DNA of 64,000 nt. Origin: Coriobacteriia bacterium. GTDB lineage: Bacteria > Actinomycetota > Coriobacteriia > Coriobacteriales > UBA8131. A model generated the notes under the pieces. That model saw only the letters and a program-made list of their open reading frames with translations, was not told where the DNA came from and made no database searches. Made by a program: the position numbers and the translations under genes. Shown here in pieces: positions 17,144 through 24,971 of the stretch (within the stretch, counting starts at the first letter, position 1; each line of letters starts with the position of its first letter). The stretch is from assembly GCA_009783085.1 (NCBI GenBank), contig WRHU01000003.1, positions 1 to 64,000 on the forward strand. The letters are read 5' to 3'.

Positions 17144-17240
17144 CAGCAACCAACGACGTGTTTGCTCGCCGGTAACAGTGACCCACTGGTGTGTTCGCTC
17201 GTCGGTAACGGTAACCCACTGGTGTGTTCGCTCGTCGGCA
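17126..17240 (+). repeat. Four-copy ~33-bp tandem repeat across a stop codon
   Basis: Units begin at 17126, 17158, 17191 and 17224 with the shared start GTGTTCGCTCG (or a one-base variant). The first unit contains the end and stop codon of the nuclease gene; the rest fill the gap before the phosphatidyltransferase gene. The last unit is incomplete. Confidence 0.85.
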
Positions 17241-17262
17241 AAACTGCTAAAATGAATACATT

Positions 17263-17838
17263 ATGAGCGCAGCCATGCAAACACGACTTCCTGCCTATGT
17301 GCCCACTGCTTTAACGGCGAGCAGGATTGTTGGTGCGCTCGTTTTAATGTTTACCGAGGCGTTTTCACCCCTCTTTTTTGTTGTTTACCTGTGGTGTGGC
17401 ACAACTGACGTCTTTGACGGTATTCTCGCACGCAAACTCAAAAAGACGAGCGAATTCGGTGCAAAACTCGACAGCTTTGCCGATCTCCTTTTTTCAATAG
17501 CCCTTTTGCTAGTACTCATTCGTGCGCTCTCGTGGAAAATGTGGATGTACCTGCTTCTGGGGCTTGTTGTGCTTGTACGCCTTGCCTCTGCCGCCATTGG
17601 TGCGCTGCGCTTTCACACCTTTGTATCGCTTCATTCGTATGCAAATAAGGTGTCGGGCGTTGCGCTTTTTTTGCTTCCGCTGCTGTATCTGGCAGTGGGG
17701 CTACCCGTGGCAGCGTTTGTGGTGGGTCTCATTTGCCTGCTCGCTGCAACTGAGGAGCTTATTTTGGTACTGCGCATGAAAGAACTCGACCTAAACGTGC
17801 GTGGACTTGCGCTGCAAAAGAGGCATTTTGGTACGTGA
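17263..17838 (+). CDS. CDP-alcohol phosphatidyltransferase
   Basis: 191 residues with four to five hydrophobic segments. The CDP-alcohol phosphotransferase motif is intact (DVFDGILARKL followed by GAKLDSFAD), including all conserved Asp and Gly positions. Members make phosphatidylglycerol phosphate, cardiolipin or phosphatidylinositol phosphate at the membrane; the sequence does not decide which. The ribosome-binding site is weak, and a minisatellite fills the upstream gap. It sits among plsC, plsY and gpsA in a phospholipid-synthesis cluster. The stop is one base from the next start. Confidence 0.85.
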   Translation: MSAAMQTRLPAYVPTALTASRIVGALVLMFTEAFSPLFFVVYLWCGTTDVFDGILARKLKKTSEFGAKLDSFADLLFSIALLLVLIRALSWKMWMYLLLGLVVLVRLASAAIGALRFHTFVSLHSYANKVSGVALFLLPLLYLAVGLPVAAFVVGLICLLAATEELILVLRMKELDLNVRGLALQKRHFGT

Positions 17839-17839
17839 G

Positions 17840-19444
17840 ATGGCCGATGATACACAGGTCTTTCAAAGTGGTGCCAACAACACCTGCGTTGCGCAGGATA
17901 GCGTAGGCGGCGACGGTAACGTTGACAGTAGCGGCGACGGTAACGGCGCCAGCAAGACGGCGCACGAAGCGTTTATAAAATCCGTAACGCAAGGCTCGCC
18001 TGCGGAGCAAGCAGGGTTGCGCTCTGGCATGCAGATTGTCGAGGTAAACGGAGAGCAGCCGCGCGATTATATAGACTGGCTCTGGTTTACCGACGGAGAA
18101 AAAATCGAACTTGCTCTTGCCGATGGTTCGCAGGTAGTAGTGCAGCGCAATGCAGGACAACCGTGGGGAATTGACTTTGACGGCGTGGTATTTGATGGGG
18201 TAAAAACCTGTTGTAATGCCTGCACGTTTTGCTTTATGGCAATGCTGCCAAAAGGCATGCGCCCCTCGCTTTTTTTGCGCGACGATGATTATCGCCTCAG
18301 TTTTTTACAGGGAAACTTTGTTACTCTCACCAATACCACCAATGCAGATATAGAGCGTATTATTGCGCAGCAGCTCTCACCACTCCATGTTTCGCTCCAT
18401 GCGATTACGCCCGAGGTGCGCAAGCAGCTTATTGGCAAGAGGCAGGCACGGGGTATGGAGGCGCTCGAGCAACTGCTTGCTGCAAACATAAAAATACAGG
18501 TGCAGATTGTGCTTGTGCCAGGCATCAACGATACCGATGAGCTCGAAAAAACGCTTGCTTGGATAGAGCCAAAAGAGAATATTACGAGCGTGGGAATAGT
18601 GCCCTACGGTTATACGCAGTATGCAACGCTGCAGGAAAAATTTACTGTTGAGGCTGCTCAAAAAGTGTTAGATAAATTAGCAATTTATCAAGAACGTTCA
18701 CGGCTTGCAACGGGTGTAACCCGCTTTATGGTAAGTGACGAGTTCTATCGTCTTGCGTATCCCGATGATTTTATGCGCAAGCTTCCACCTGCCGAACACT
18801 ATGATGGGTATCCTCAGTTTGAGGACGGCATAGGTATGTTGCGGGCTTTTTTGGACGAGTGGGAGCTGCACAAAGGGTTGTTTGGTGCGACACAAAAGAA
18901 CTGTTCCTCTGTGACAAAAAACGTGACAAAATCGTACCGTCCCTTTGTGTCAGGGCTTGACCCGCAATCCTACCGTCCCCTTATCCTCGCCACTGGAACT
19001 GCTTTTGCTCCGGTGTTGCAAGAGCTTATCGAAACGCTACCGCAGTGTGAACACGTTACGGTGCGTGCGATCACCAATACCTTTTTTGGTGGCAATGTTG
19101 ATGTTGCGGGGCTCATAACCGCCAGCGATCTCATAGAACAGCTCGCCGACCTTAAAACCGCAGATGCGCCTGCAGCCTGCACGCCCACAGGCCTACCTGC
19201 ACCCCGCCCACCCGCAGACCCACTCACATCCCGCCCGCCCGCAGACGCACCCACAGGCCTGCCAACAGCCCCGCCCGCACTCCGCCCGCTCCTCGTTATT
19301 CCCAGCGTCATGCTCAACGAGAACGGCCTTTTTCTCGACGACCTTGCCCCCAAAGACGTGGCACAGGCGCTCAACGTGGAGCTTGATGTAGTATCATGTA
19401 ACGCAGAAGCACTTATCCAATACCTCAACGCAAGGAGTTTGTGA
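17840..19444 (+). CDS. DUF512-family protein: PDZ domain plus radical-SAM-like domain
   Basis: About 534 residues from ATG 17840. Residues ~45-100 form a PDZ-like segment (SPAEQAGLRSGMQIVEVNGE). A cysteine motif CCNACTFCF and the barrel-like region (LHVSLHAITPEVRKQL, QIVLVPGINDTDEL) follow. The C-terminal half is the DUF512 region (FPEDGIGM-like FEDGIGMLRAF, LILATGTAFAPVL). The activity is undescribed, but the gene is commonly next to der, as here. Two oddities: ~30 residues at about 352-382 come from dispersed repeats inserted in frame, and a Pro/Ala-rich run (TGLPAPRPPADPLTSRPPAD) interrupts the C-terminal domain. The start is uncertain; a TTG at 17828 is possible. Confidence 0.8.
   Translation: MADDTQVFQSGANNTCVAQDSVGGDGNVDSSGDGNGASKTAHEAFIKSVTQGSPAEQAGLRSGMQIVEVNGEQPRDYIDWLWFTDGEKIELALADGSQVVVQRNAGQPWGIDFDGVVFDGVKTCCNACTFCFMAMLPKGMRPSLFLRDDDYRLSFLQGNFVTLTNTTNADIERIIAQQLSPLHVSLHAITPEVRKQLIGKRQARGMEALEQLLAANIKIQVQIVLVPGINDTDELEKTLAWIEPKENITSVGIVPYGYTQYATLQEKFTVEAAQKVLDKLAIYQERSRLATGVTRFMVSDEFYRLAYPDDFMRKLPPAEHYDGYPQFEDGIGMLRAFLDEWELHKGLFGATQKNCSSVTKNVTKSYRPFVSGLDPQSYRPLILATGTAFAPVLQELIETLPQCEHVTVRAITNTFFGGNVDVAGLITASDLIEQLADLKTADAPAACTPTGLPAPRPPADPLTSRPPADAPTGLPTAPPALRPLLVIPSVMLNENGLFLDDLAPKDVAQALNVELDVVSCNAEALIQYLNARSL
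18923..18980 (+). repeat. Two dispersed repeat families nested in the DUF512 gene
   Basis: GTGACAAAATCGTACCGTCCC (21 bases in two parts, 18923-18943) is the right arm of the aroA element. It is followed by GGGCTTGACCCGCAATC (18953-18969), the second dispersed family, and then a short TACCGTCCCC (18971-18980). All are read in frame and give VTKSYRP ... SGLDPQSYRPL. Confidence 0.85.
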
Positions 19445-19451
19445 GCGCATT

Positions 19452-20765
19452 ATGAGTTTGCCCATAGTTGCTGTAGTGGGTCGTCCCAATGTGGGCAAAT
19501 CCACCTTTGTTAACCGCATAGCTTTATCGCGCGATGCCATTGTGCATGAGCAGCGTGGTGTTACGCGCGACCGCTCCTATCATCAGGCCGACTGGAATGG
19601 CGTTCATTTTACGCTCATTGACACCGGCGGTATTGAGATGAGCGCAGACGACCAATTTCAAACCCCCATTCGCAGCCAAGCCGTTATGGCAACCGAGGAA
19701 GCCGATGTCATTCTCTTTTTGGTGGAGGCATCAACGGGAGCAACCAGCGATGACCTTGCGGTGGCAAAGCTGCTCAAGCGCTCAGAAAAGCCCGTGTTGC
19801 TGCTCGTTAATAAAATGGATAACCCGGCTCGCGATGACGAGCTTTGGGATTTTTACTCTCTGGGGCTCGGCACGCCATGGGCAATTTCAAGTGTTCATGG
19901 TCATGGTACGGGCGACGTGCTTGATGAGTTGGTAAAACTCTTGCCTGCGCCCGAGGAGTGTGAGGACGATAACATCGACGCTATCAACGTGGCGATTATT
20001 GGGCGTCCTAATGCGGGAAAATCATCGCTTACCAATAAGCTTACGGGTTTTGAGCGCTCCATTGTGAGCGAGGTGGCAGGTACTACGCGCGATGCGGTTG
20101 ATGCGCTCGTAGAAAAAGATGACAAAACTTATCGCATAGTTGACACGGCTGGCTTGCGGCGCAAATCCGTTATTGACGAGGACGTGGAATACTACGGTTT
20201 TGTGCGAGCGATGCGTGCCATTGACCGCGCCGACGTTGCCTTACTTATGATAGATGCAACCCTCGGACTTACCGACCAAGACCAGCGCGTTGCCGGTTTT
20301 GCCCATGAGCGCGGCTGTGCCCTTGTGGTGCTTCTCAATAAGTGGGATCTTTTGGAAACCCCTGAGGAGCGTGAGCTGGTGCGTGACCAAGTGGCCGATC
20401 GCCTCGTGTTTGTGGGCTATGCGCCGGTGATTGCTATCTCTGCCAAAACAGGGCGTTCGGTACATCGCATTTGGACGGCGATTGACAAAGTATACGCAAA
20501 CTTTACTACTCAGCTGCAAACCAGCAAGCTCAACGCCTTTCTCACCGAGCTGCGCGATTTTGGTCACACCATTTCAAAGGGGCGCATGCGTTTGCGCATC
20601 AACTACGTTACGCAAACCGGCACCCGCCCTCCGCAATTTACGTTTTTTGCCAATCATCCGCAAATTATTGACGACAACTATGAGCGTTATCTCGAAAACC
20701 GCTTGAGGGAAAACTTTGACCTTGAGGGCACGCCCATACGTTTGCGTTTTAAGAAAAAAGACTAG
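19452..20765 (+). CDS. der: Ribosome-assembly GTPase Der (EngA)
   Basis: 437 residues with two consecutive GTPase domains: G1 motifs GRPNVGKSTFVNR and GRPNAGKSSLTNK, G3 DTGG and DTAGL, G4 NKMD and NKWD. The C-terminal KH-like domain ends the protein (RMRLRINYVTQTGTRPPQF). It acts in 50S ribosomal subunit maturation. An AAGGAG site lies ~14 bases before the ATG, within the end of the DUF512 gene. No insertions are seen, in contrast to several neighbours. Confidence 0.97.
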   Translation: MSLPIVAVVGRPNVGKSTFVNRIALSRDAIVHEQRGVTRDRSYHQADWNGVHFTLIDTGGIEMSADDQFQTPIRSQAVMATEEADVILFLVEASTGATSDDLAVAKLLKRSEKPVLLLVNKMDNPARDDELWDFYSLGLGTPWAISSVHGHGTGDVLDELVKLLPAPEECEDDNIDAINVAIIGRPNAGKSSLTNKLTGFERSIVSEVAGTTRDAVDALVEKDDKTYRIVDTAGLRRKSVIDEDVEYYGFVRAMRAIDRADVALLMIDATLGLTDQDQRVAGFAHERGCALVVLLNKWDLLETPEERELVRDQVADRLVFVGYAPVIAISAKTGRSVHRIWTAIDKVYANFTTQLQTSKLNAFLTELRDFGHTISKGRMRLRINYVTQTGTRPPQFTFFANHPQIIDDNYERYLENRLRENFDLEGTPIRLRFKKKD

Positions 20766-20772
20766 GAGAGAT

Positions 20773-21645
20773 ATGCTGCTTTTGGGTATAAGTTTTGAAA
20801 CGGCTTTTGAAAATCTATCGCAAAATGCTTCAATGCATTTTTGGACGATAGATATGTTTGGCTCAAGCGCATCCGCCTTGTTTCCTACCTACTTTTTGCT
20901 TGTGTTTATTGCTCTGGTGGCTGCTTATTTGTGCGGAGCTATCCCTGTTGCGCTTATCGTTGGACGCTTGGTCAAAGGTATTGACATTCGTGAACATGGC
21001 TCGGGCAACACGGGAACAACCAATGCCTTACGCGTGTTGGGCTGGGGGCCAGGTGTGGTGGTGCTCGCACTTGACGTTCTTAAAGGTGTGCTGGGTTGTT
21101 TGATTATGGCCTTTGTACTTGAGGAGCTTGTGGGAGAGCGCTTTTCTGTGTGGATTAACGGTCCCTTCTGGGACATTCCCCTCGCTCTTGCTTTTATCGC
21201 CTGCATTGCGGGACACATGTTTTCGCCCTTTATGCGTTTTAAGGGTGGCAAGGGAATCGCCACGGGCTTTGGTTCTCTTTTGGTAGTTATGCCTCCGGTG
21301 GCTCTCTTTGTGCTGTCGGTTTTTCTTATTTTTGCCTTTTTGAGCCGCATAGTTTCGGTTGGTTCGGTTGCCGCTGCGATTGCGGTGCCTGTGGGCGTAT
21401 TACTTTTTTATCGGGGCCCCTTTTTCTCTATCTCATTTATCATTTTTGGAGTTCTTGCGGCTGCGGTAGTATTATTTGCCCATCGCAAGAATATTGTGCG
21501 CCTTATTCACGGTGAGGAGCCCCGTTTTTCGGTAGGCTCGTCAAAGAAAGCAGCCGAAGAGCCCAAGAAAACGCCTGAAGGAACAGACGAGAAAGCAGCC
21601 GAAGAACCTGAAAAAATCGAAAAAAAATTATCACAAAAGGAGTAG
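20773..21645 (+). CDS. plsY: Glycerol-3-phosphate acyltransferase PlsY
   Basis: About 290 residues. The ATG at 20773 follows TAGGAGAG by a few bases, so an upstream extension is rejected. There are five or more hydrophobic segments. Family motifs: GSGNTGTTNALRVLG, the catalytic GHMFSPFMRFKGGKGIATGFG, and AHRKNIVRLIHGEEPRF. It transfers acyl groups from acyl-phosphate to glycerol-3-phosphate. An N-terminal extension of ~35 residues and a charged C-terminal tail (~45 residues, with repeated KAAEEP) exceed the usual ~200-residue core. It is followed directly by gpsA, which supplies its substrate. Confidence 0.93.
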   Translation: MLLLGISFETAFENLSQNASMHFWTIDMFGSSASALFPTYFLLVFIALVAAYLCGAIPVALIVGRLVKGIDIREHGSGNTGTTNALRVLGWGPGVVVLALDVLKGVLGCLIMAFVLEELVGERFSVWINGPFWDIPLALAFIACIAGHMFSPFMRFKGGKGIATGFGSLLVVMPPVALFVLSVFLIFAFLSRIVSVGSVAAAIAVPVGVLLFYRGPFFSISFIIFGVLAAAVVLFAHRKNIVRLIHGEEPRFSVGSSKKAAEEPKKTPEGTDEKAAEEPEKIEKKLSQKE

Positions 21646-21653
21646 GAACAACT

Positions 21654-22655
21654 ATGCGCATAGCGGTTATCGGAGCAGGTTCATGGGGAAGCGCCGTTGC
21701 ACGTCTGCTTGGCACAAAAGAAACCGAGGTCAATCTTTGGGCCCGAAACCCCGAGCTTGCCCAAGAAATAAACGAAACCAAGAGCAATCCACGCTACTTA
21801 TCAGGTGTTGCTTTTCCGCAGGCTGTTACGGCAACAAGCGACCTCGCCGAAGCGCTCAATGGTGCAGAAGCAGTGGTGTTTGCTACGCCGTCTAAAACAG
21901 TGCGCGAAATGGCGCATACGCTTGCAAGCAACAACCTGCTCAAACAAGATACGCCGGCGGTTATCCTCTCCAAAGGCATTGAACACGAAACAGGACTTTT
22001 CTTACTTGACGTCCTTGCCGACGAGCTGGGCAACAAAGAACGTCTTGCAGTGTTGAGCGGGCCTAATCATGCCGAGGAGGTTGCCCGTGACTTCCTTTCC
22101 GCAACGCTTATTGCTGCTTACAATGAGCACGTGGCTCGCTATTTTCAAGAGGCACTTACCACGCCACAATTTAGGGTTTACACCTCAACTGACGTTACGG
22201 GTGTTCAGCTTTGCGGAGCAGCCAAAAACGTCATTGCCATTGCAGCGGGCGTTATTGCAGGCAAAGGGTTGGGCGATAACACCATGGCTATGATTATCAC
22301 ACGAGGTTTGGCAGAAATATCGCGCTTAGTTGAGGCAGCAGGCGGCCTGCCACAGACCTGTATGGGGCTTGCGGGCATGGGGGATCTTATCGTCACCTGT
22401 ACCTCTGAGCACAGTCGCAATCGCAGTTTTGGCGTGGCACTTGCGCAGGGCATTTCTCTGGAGGAATACGAGCGCACAGCTCACATGGTGGTCGAAGGTG
22501 CGCTTGCCTGTAGGACTATTCCGCAGCTTGCTAAAAAATATGATGTTGAGATGCCCATTTCTAACCGTGTGTACGATGTGGTGTGGGGCAAACAGCAATT
22601 AGATGATATGATAGTTGACCTCATGGAACGTCCGGCAAAACCGGAGTTTTATTAG
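21654..22655 (+). CDS. gpsA: NAD(P)-dependent glycerol-3-phosphate dehydrogenase
   Basis: 333 residues, normal length. It has the N-terminal dinucleotide fold (IAVIGAGSWGSAVARLL), the SGPNHAEEVARD motif, the catalytic-domain signature CGAAKNVIAIAAGVIAGKGLGDN with the active Lys, and AGMGDLIVTCTSEHSRNRSFG. It reduces dihydroxyacetone phosphate to glycerol-3-phosphate for phospholipids. It lies eight bases downstream of plsY. No insertion is present. Confidence 0.97.
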   Translation: MRIAVIGAGSWGSAVARLLGTKETEVNLWARNPELAQEINETKSNPRYLSGVAFPQAVTATSDLAEALNGAEAVVFATPSKTVREMAHTLASNNLLKQDTPAVILSKGIEHETGLFLLDVLADELGNKERLAVLSGPNHAEEVARDFLSATLIAAYNEHVARYFQEALTTPQFRVYTSTDVTGVQLCGAAKNVIAIAAGVIAGKGLGDNTMAMIITRGLAEISRLVEAAGGLPQTCMGLAGMGDLIVTCTSEHSRNRSFGVALAQGISLEEYERTAHMVVEGALACRTIPQLAKKYDVEMPISNRVYDVVWGKQQLDDMIVDLMERPAKPEFY

Positions 22656-22697
22656 GTTGCGCATTGTTCAGCGGTAGGTCGATGTAAGGGAGTTGCC

Positions 22698-23588
22698 ATG
22701 GCACGAACGGTTAAAATTGCTCCATCTATTCTCAGTGCGGATTTTCTTAATCTTGAGAGAGATGTGACTTTGCTCCTGCAAGCCGAAACTCCGCCAGAAT
22801 GGCTTCATATTGACGTCATGGACGGGCACTTTGTTCCCAACCTTACCATTGGTCCGCCTTTTGTCGAGGCGCTTAAAAAGCTCATCAAAAAAGAGAAGTC
22901 TGACACAAAGCTCGACGTGCATATTATGGTAGATAATCCTATTGCTCAGCTTGACTGGTATCTTAAGGCGGGCGCTGATATTCTTACCATTCATGTTGAG
23001 AGCCACGCCGCTGCGGTGGCAAATGCTTCTGCAATCGGGAGCGTGCAGCCGTTGCGTCACAAGGGAACTTCTTATACCATTACGGCACTTTCAGGTTCGC
23101 AAATAGATGAACTCAAGTATGCTTTGAAGCGCATTCGAGAAGCTGGCGCTTTGGCAGGCATTGCGCTTGACCCCGATACTCCTGCAGAGGTATTGCGTCC
23201 ACTTTTGGGTTCATTTGACGTGGTTATGCTTATGTCCGTTCATCCGGGGTTTGCAGGACAGAGCTTTATTCCCTCATGTCTTGAAAAAATTGCCTATGTG
23301 GCACAGGCGCGTGAGGTTATGCGCGAAAAATTGGGTGGCGCTGCGAGCGCAGGGGGTGCAGGCGATGCAGGTGGGGTAGGAGCAGCAGGCGGCAAAGCCG
23401 GAGCAGGCACAACGGGCGCAGCAGGCGATTTTCTTGTTGAAGTTGATGGCGGCATTGACGCTACCACGGTAGCCGCTGTTGTTGAGGCGGGTGCTGATGT
23501 AGTGGTCGCTGGCAAGGCAATCTACGGCGCAAAAGACCCGCAAAAGGCACTTACAAAACTCCGCAAAACCATCAACGCAGCTTTGTGA
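22698..23588 (+). CDS. rpe: Ribulose-phosphate 3-epimerase
   Basis: 296 residues; the family is ~220. The TIM-barrel motifs are present: APSILSADFLNLE, LHIDVMDGHFVPNLTIGP, VMLMSVHPGFAGQSF and VDGGIDATTVAAVVEAGAD. It interconverts ribulose-5-phosphate and xylulose-5-phosphate. Two insertions explain the length: ~20 residues around 115-130 and a Gly/Ala-only stretch near 215-242 (GGAGDAGGVGAAGGKAGAG), lying between barrel strands 6 and 7. TAAGGGAG precedes the ATG. It is the last gene before the accessory island. Confidence 0.93.
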   Translation: MARTVKIAPSILSADFLNLERDVTLLLQAETPPEWLHIDVMDGHFVPNLTIGPPFVEALKKLIKKEKSDTKLDVHIMVDNPIAQLDWYLKAGADILTIHVESHAAAVANASAIGSVQPLRHKGTSYTITALSGSQIDELKYALKRIREAGALAGIALDPDTPAEVLRPLLGSFDVVMLMSVHPGFAGQSFIPSCLEKIAYVAQAREVMREKLGGAASAGGAGDAGGVGAAGGKAGAGTTGAAGDFLVEVDGGIDATTVAAVVEAGADVVVAGKAIYGAKDPQKALTKLRKTINAAL

Positions 23589-23679
23589 AAAACGAGGCGC
23601 TAGAGCAATCAGACGAAAACGTAATCCTTGGTCTTGCTTAGCGAAGCGAGCCTCCTTGATGCCTCTTATGATGAAAATG

Positions 23680-23688
23680 TGCTACAAT
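23680..23688 (+). promoter_or_regulatory. Extended -10 promoter of a possible antisense RNA
   Basis: TGCTACAAT (TG-n-TACAAT) fits an extended -10 and resembles other -10 elements in this window. A transcript starting near 23695 would run through one arm of the inverted repeat and the hairpin at 23748-23781, antisense to the 3' end of the small peptide gene. Confidence 0.4.
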
Positions 23689-23694
23689 TCCAAA

Positions 23695-23790
23695 TAAGGA
23701 AGTACGCAGAACCCTTTGGTTGGGGTGGTACTCCGGCTGTGTTTTTGGAAGTCGTCCTAGCGTTTCCGCTGGGGCGACTTCTGCGCATCT
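23695..23790 (+). ncRNA. Candidate antisense RNA with stable hairpin
   Basis: The interval downstream of the extended -10 contains a 15-bp hairpin (23748-23762 with 23767-23781, loop TTTC, two G-U pairs). It covers the stop codon and 3' end of the opposite-strand peptide gene. The 3' end of this RNA cannot be placed: no U-tract follows the hairpin. The RNA is inferred only from promoter, fold and geometry. Confidence 0.3.
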
Positions 23791-23996
23791 GGCATCTCGA
23801 TGTTAATCTTGACGTTCATGCGCTCGATAATCACAACTTTTGTAGCCTCCTTTCGTCCTCTCAGGCCTATCACAATAGGCACGATTAGTTGAACAAGTGT
23901 CGGCACTAAGCCGAATAGAAGTTCAAAAAAGGTATCTCCCATGAGTATGTACTCCTCTCAATTAAGAAATAATCGAAACCGGAGTACCACCCAAGG
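23720..23996. repeat. Inverted repeat enclosing the small peptide gene
   Basis: TTGGGGTGGTACTCCGG (23720-23736) is repeated in inverse orientation at 23979-23996 (reverse complement CCTTGGGTGGTACTCCGG); 14 core bases are identical. The 277-base unit contains the peptide frame and the hairpin. The right arm forms the 5' leader of the peptide gene and the left arm the 5' part of the candidate antisense RNA. Confidence 0.75.
23757..23942 (-). CDS. Small hydrophobic peptide, candidate type I toxin
   Basis: 61 residues. The N-terminal ~30 are hydrophobic (FFELLFGLVPTLVQLIVPIV) and should span or insert in the membrane; the tail is charged and ends KSPQRKR. GAGAGGAG lies nine bases before the ATG, a better site than most in this window. 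I do not recognise the exact family. Size, a single membrane segment, a basic tail and a possible antisense RNA overlapping its 3' end match the general design of type I toxins. The stop codon (23759-23757) falls inside the 23748-23781 hairpin. It could equally be a small membrane peptide of other function or a chance frame. Confidence 0.45.
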   Translation of the reverse strand: MGDTFFELLFGLVPTLVQLIVPIVIGLRGRKEATKVVIIERMNVKINIEMPDAQKSPQRKR

Positions 23997-24438
23997 CTCT
24001 AAGCCTGCATTAGACATTAAAAACAACACTGCTGAGGCAAGTTTCTTTGACAACACCTTGTATATCCCCACAGGACTTGGCGTGGGAACGTATAAGGTGA
24101 CCATTACGGCAAAGAACTCTCAGGGTTCGACTGAAAAAGTCGTAACGCTTAAGGTTGACCCCAAACCGGCAAAACCGAGCATAAGTGGTGGCAAGAAAAA
24201 GATTACCTTAAAGAAAAACTACAAAAAGACCTCGGTGTCGTTTGCAATCAAAGGTTTTCCTGCTCCTAAAGTAAGCGTGGCAGCTCCCAAGAGCATTGCC
24301 AAAAAGATTTCGATTTCTAAGACGGGCAAGCTCACCATCAAAAAGGGCATTAAGCCGGGAACCTATAAGATAACTATCAAGGTCAAAAACTCGCAGGGTT
24401 CGGTGAGCAAAAAGGTAACGATTAAAGTCAAGAAATAG
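23997..24438 (+). pseudogene. C-terminal remnant of a surface protein with basic Ig-like repeats
   Basis: The frame from ~23997 to the stop at 24438 encodes one and a half modules of a basic, repeat-type surface domain: VGTYKVTITAKNSQGSTEK, then KISISKTGKLTIKKGIKPGT and KVTIKVKK. The same module type forms the C-terminus of the protein at 47732-49669 (GKISINKNGKLTVKKGLKKG). There is no signal peptide and no natural start: the reading frame simply opens into the inverted-repeat arm at its 5' end. It is therefore read as a decayed 3' fragment whose front was lost or displaced by the adjacent element. A good terminator still follows it. Confidence 0.65.
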
Positions 24439-24539
24439 CGAGTAAGCGTGTGCTAAGCGTGCGATGAAAAAGCGAGCGAGCAGGTAGACAGGCGAGCAAC
24501 GGGCTTTTACCTGCACCTAAAACTTAGTGTGGATTTTTC

Positions 24540-24578
24540 GAACCCCCGCTCTGATGCTTCGGAGCGGGGGTTCTTTTT
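24540..24578 (+). terminator. Rho-independent terminator
   Basis: Perfect 12-bp stem GAACCCCCGCTC (24540-24551) with GAGCGGGGGTTC (24562-24573), 10-base loop, followed by TTTTT. It ends the transcript of the surface-protein remnant and isolates the toxin-antitoxin operon. Confidence 0.92.
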
Positions 24579-24663
24579 GCAAAGGTTGCCAAAAGAACCT
24601 CTGTTTCTCTACAACAAAGGAGTCAGCTTTTGATGCGCAGCCCCTTGACAAGAAAGATAAATA

Positions 24664-24691
24664 TTATTACTATTTATATAAATAGTAATAA
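24664..24691. promoter_or_regulatory. Perfect 28-bp palindromic operator of the toxin-antitoxin operon
   Basis: The 14-base half TTATTACTATTTAT is followed immediately by its exact reverse complement, ending 16 bases before the antitoxin ATG. Its AT-rich core can serve as a -10 region. Antitoxins with a ribbon-helix-helix N-terminus bind such palindromes to repress their own operon, so autoregulation is likely. Confidence 0.8.
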
Positions 24692-24707
24692 CTCTGAAAG
24701 GAGCATT

Positions 24708-24971
24708 ATGACCACCGCAACATTCAGTGTTCGCATGGATCCCGACATTAAACGTCAACTCGACGAGTTTTGCAGTGAAGTCGGAATGAACACGTCAACT
24801 GCCATAAATCTTTTCGCACATTCCGTTGTGCGAGAGCGTCGCTTGCCTTTCAACATAACCACTAATAATCTTTCAGAAGAAGAGCTTTTAAGTCGTATGG
24901 CTGATTTGAAGGCAGGGCGCAATGTTGTTACAAAAACTTTGGAAGAGCTAGAGGCAATGGAGCATGAGTAG
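24708..24971 (+). CDS. RelB/DinJ-family antitoxin
   Basis: 87 residues. The N-terminal ~45 residues are a ribbon-helix-helix of the RelB/DinJ type (FSVRMDPDIKRQLDEFCSEV, then GMNTSTAINLFAHSVV). The C-terminal part is acidic and helical (LSEEELLSRMADLKAG, TLEELEAME), the usual toxin-wrapping segment. AAAGGAG lies four to five bases before the chosen ATG; upstream frames cross the operator and are rejected. The toxin gene overlaps by eight bases. The antitoxin should neutralise the downstream ribonuclease and repress the operon through the 28-bp palindrome. Confidence 0.87.
   Translation: MTTATFSVRMDPDIKRQLDEFCSEVGMNTSTAINLFAHSVVRERRLPFNITTNNLSEEELLSRMADLKAGRNVVTKTLEELEAMEHE

Noticed and set aside
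23628-23888. An 86-codon + strand frame over the small peptide locus
   Set aside because: It is antisense to a frame with a far better ribosome-binding site and is interrupted by the stable hairpin; no recognisable protein features.
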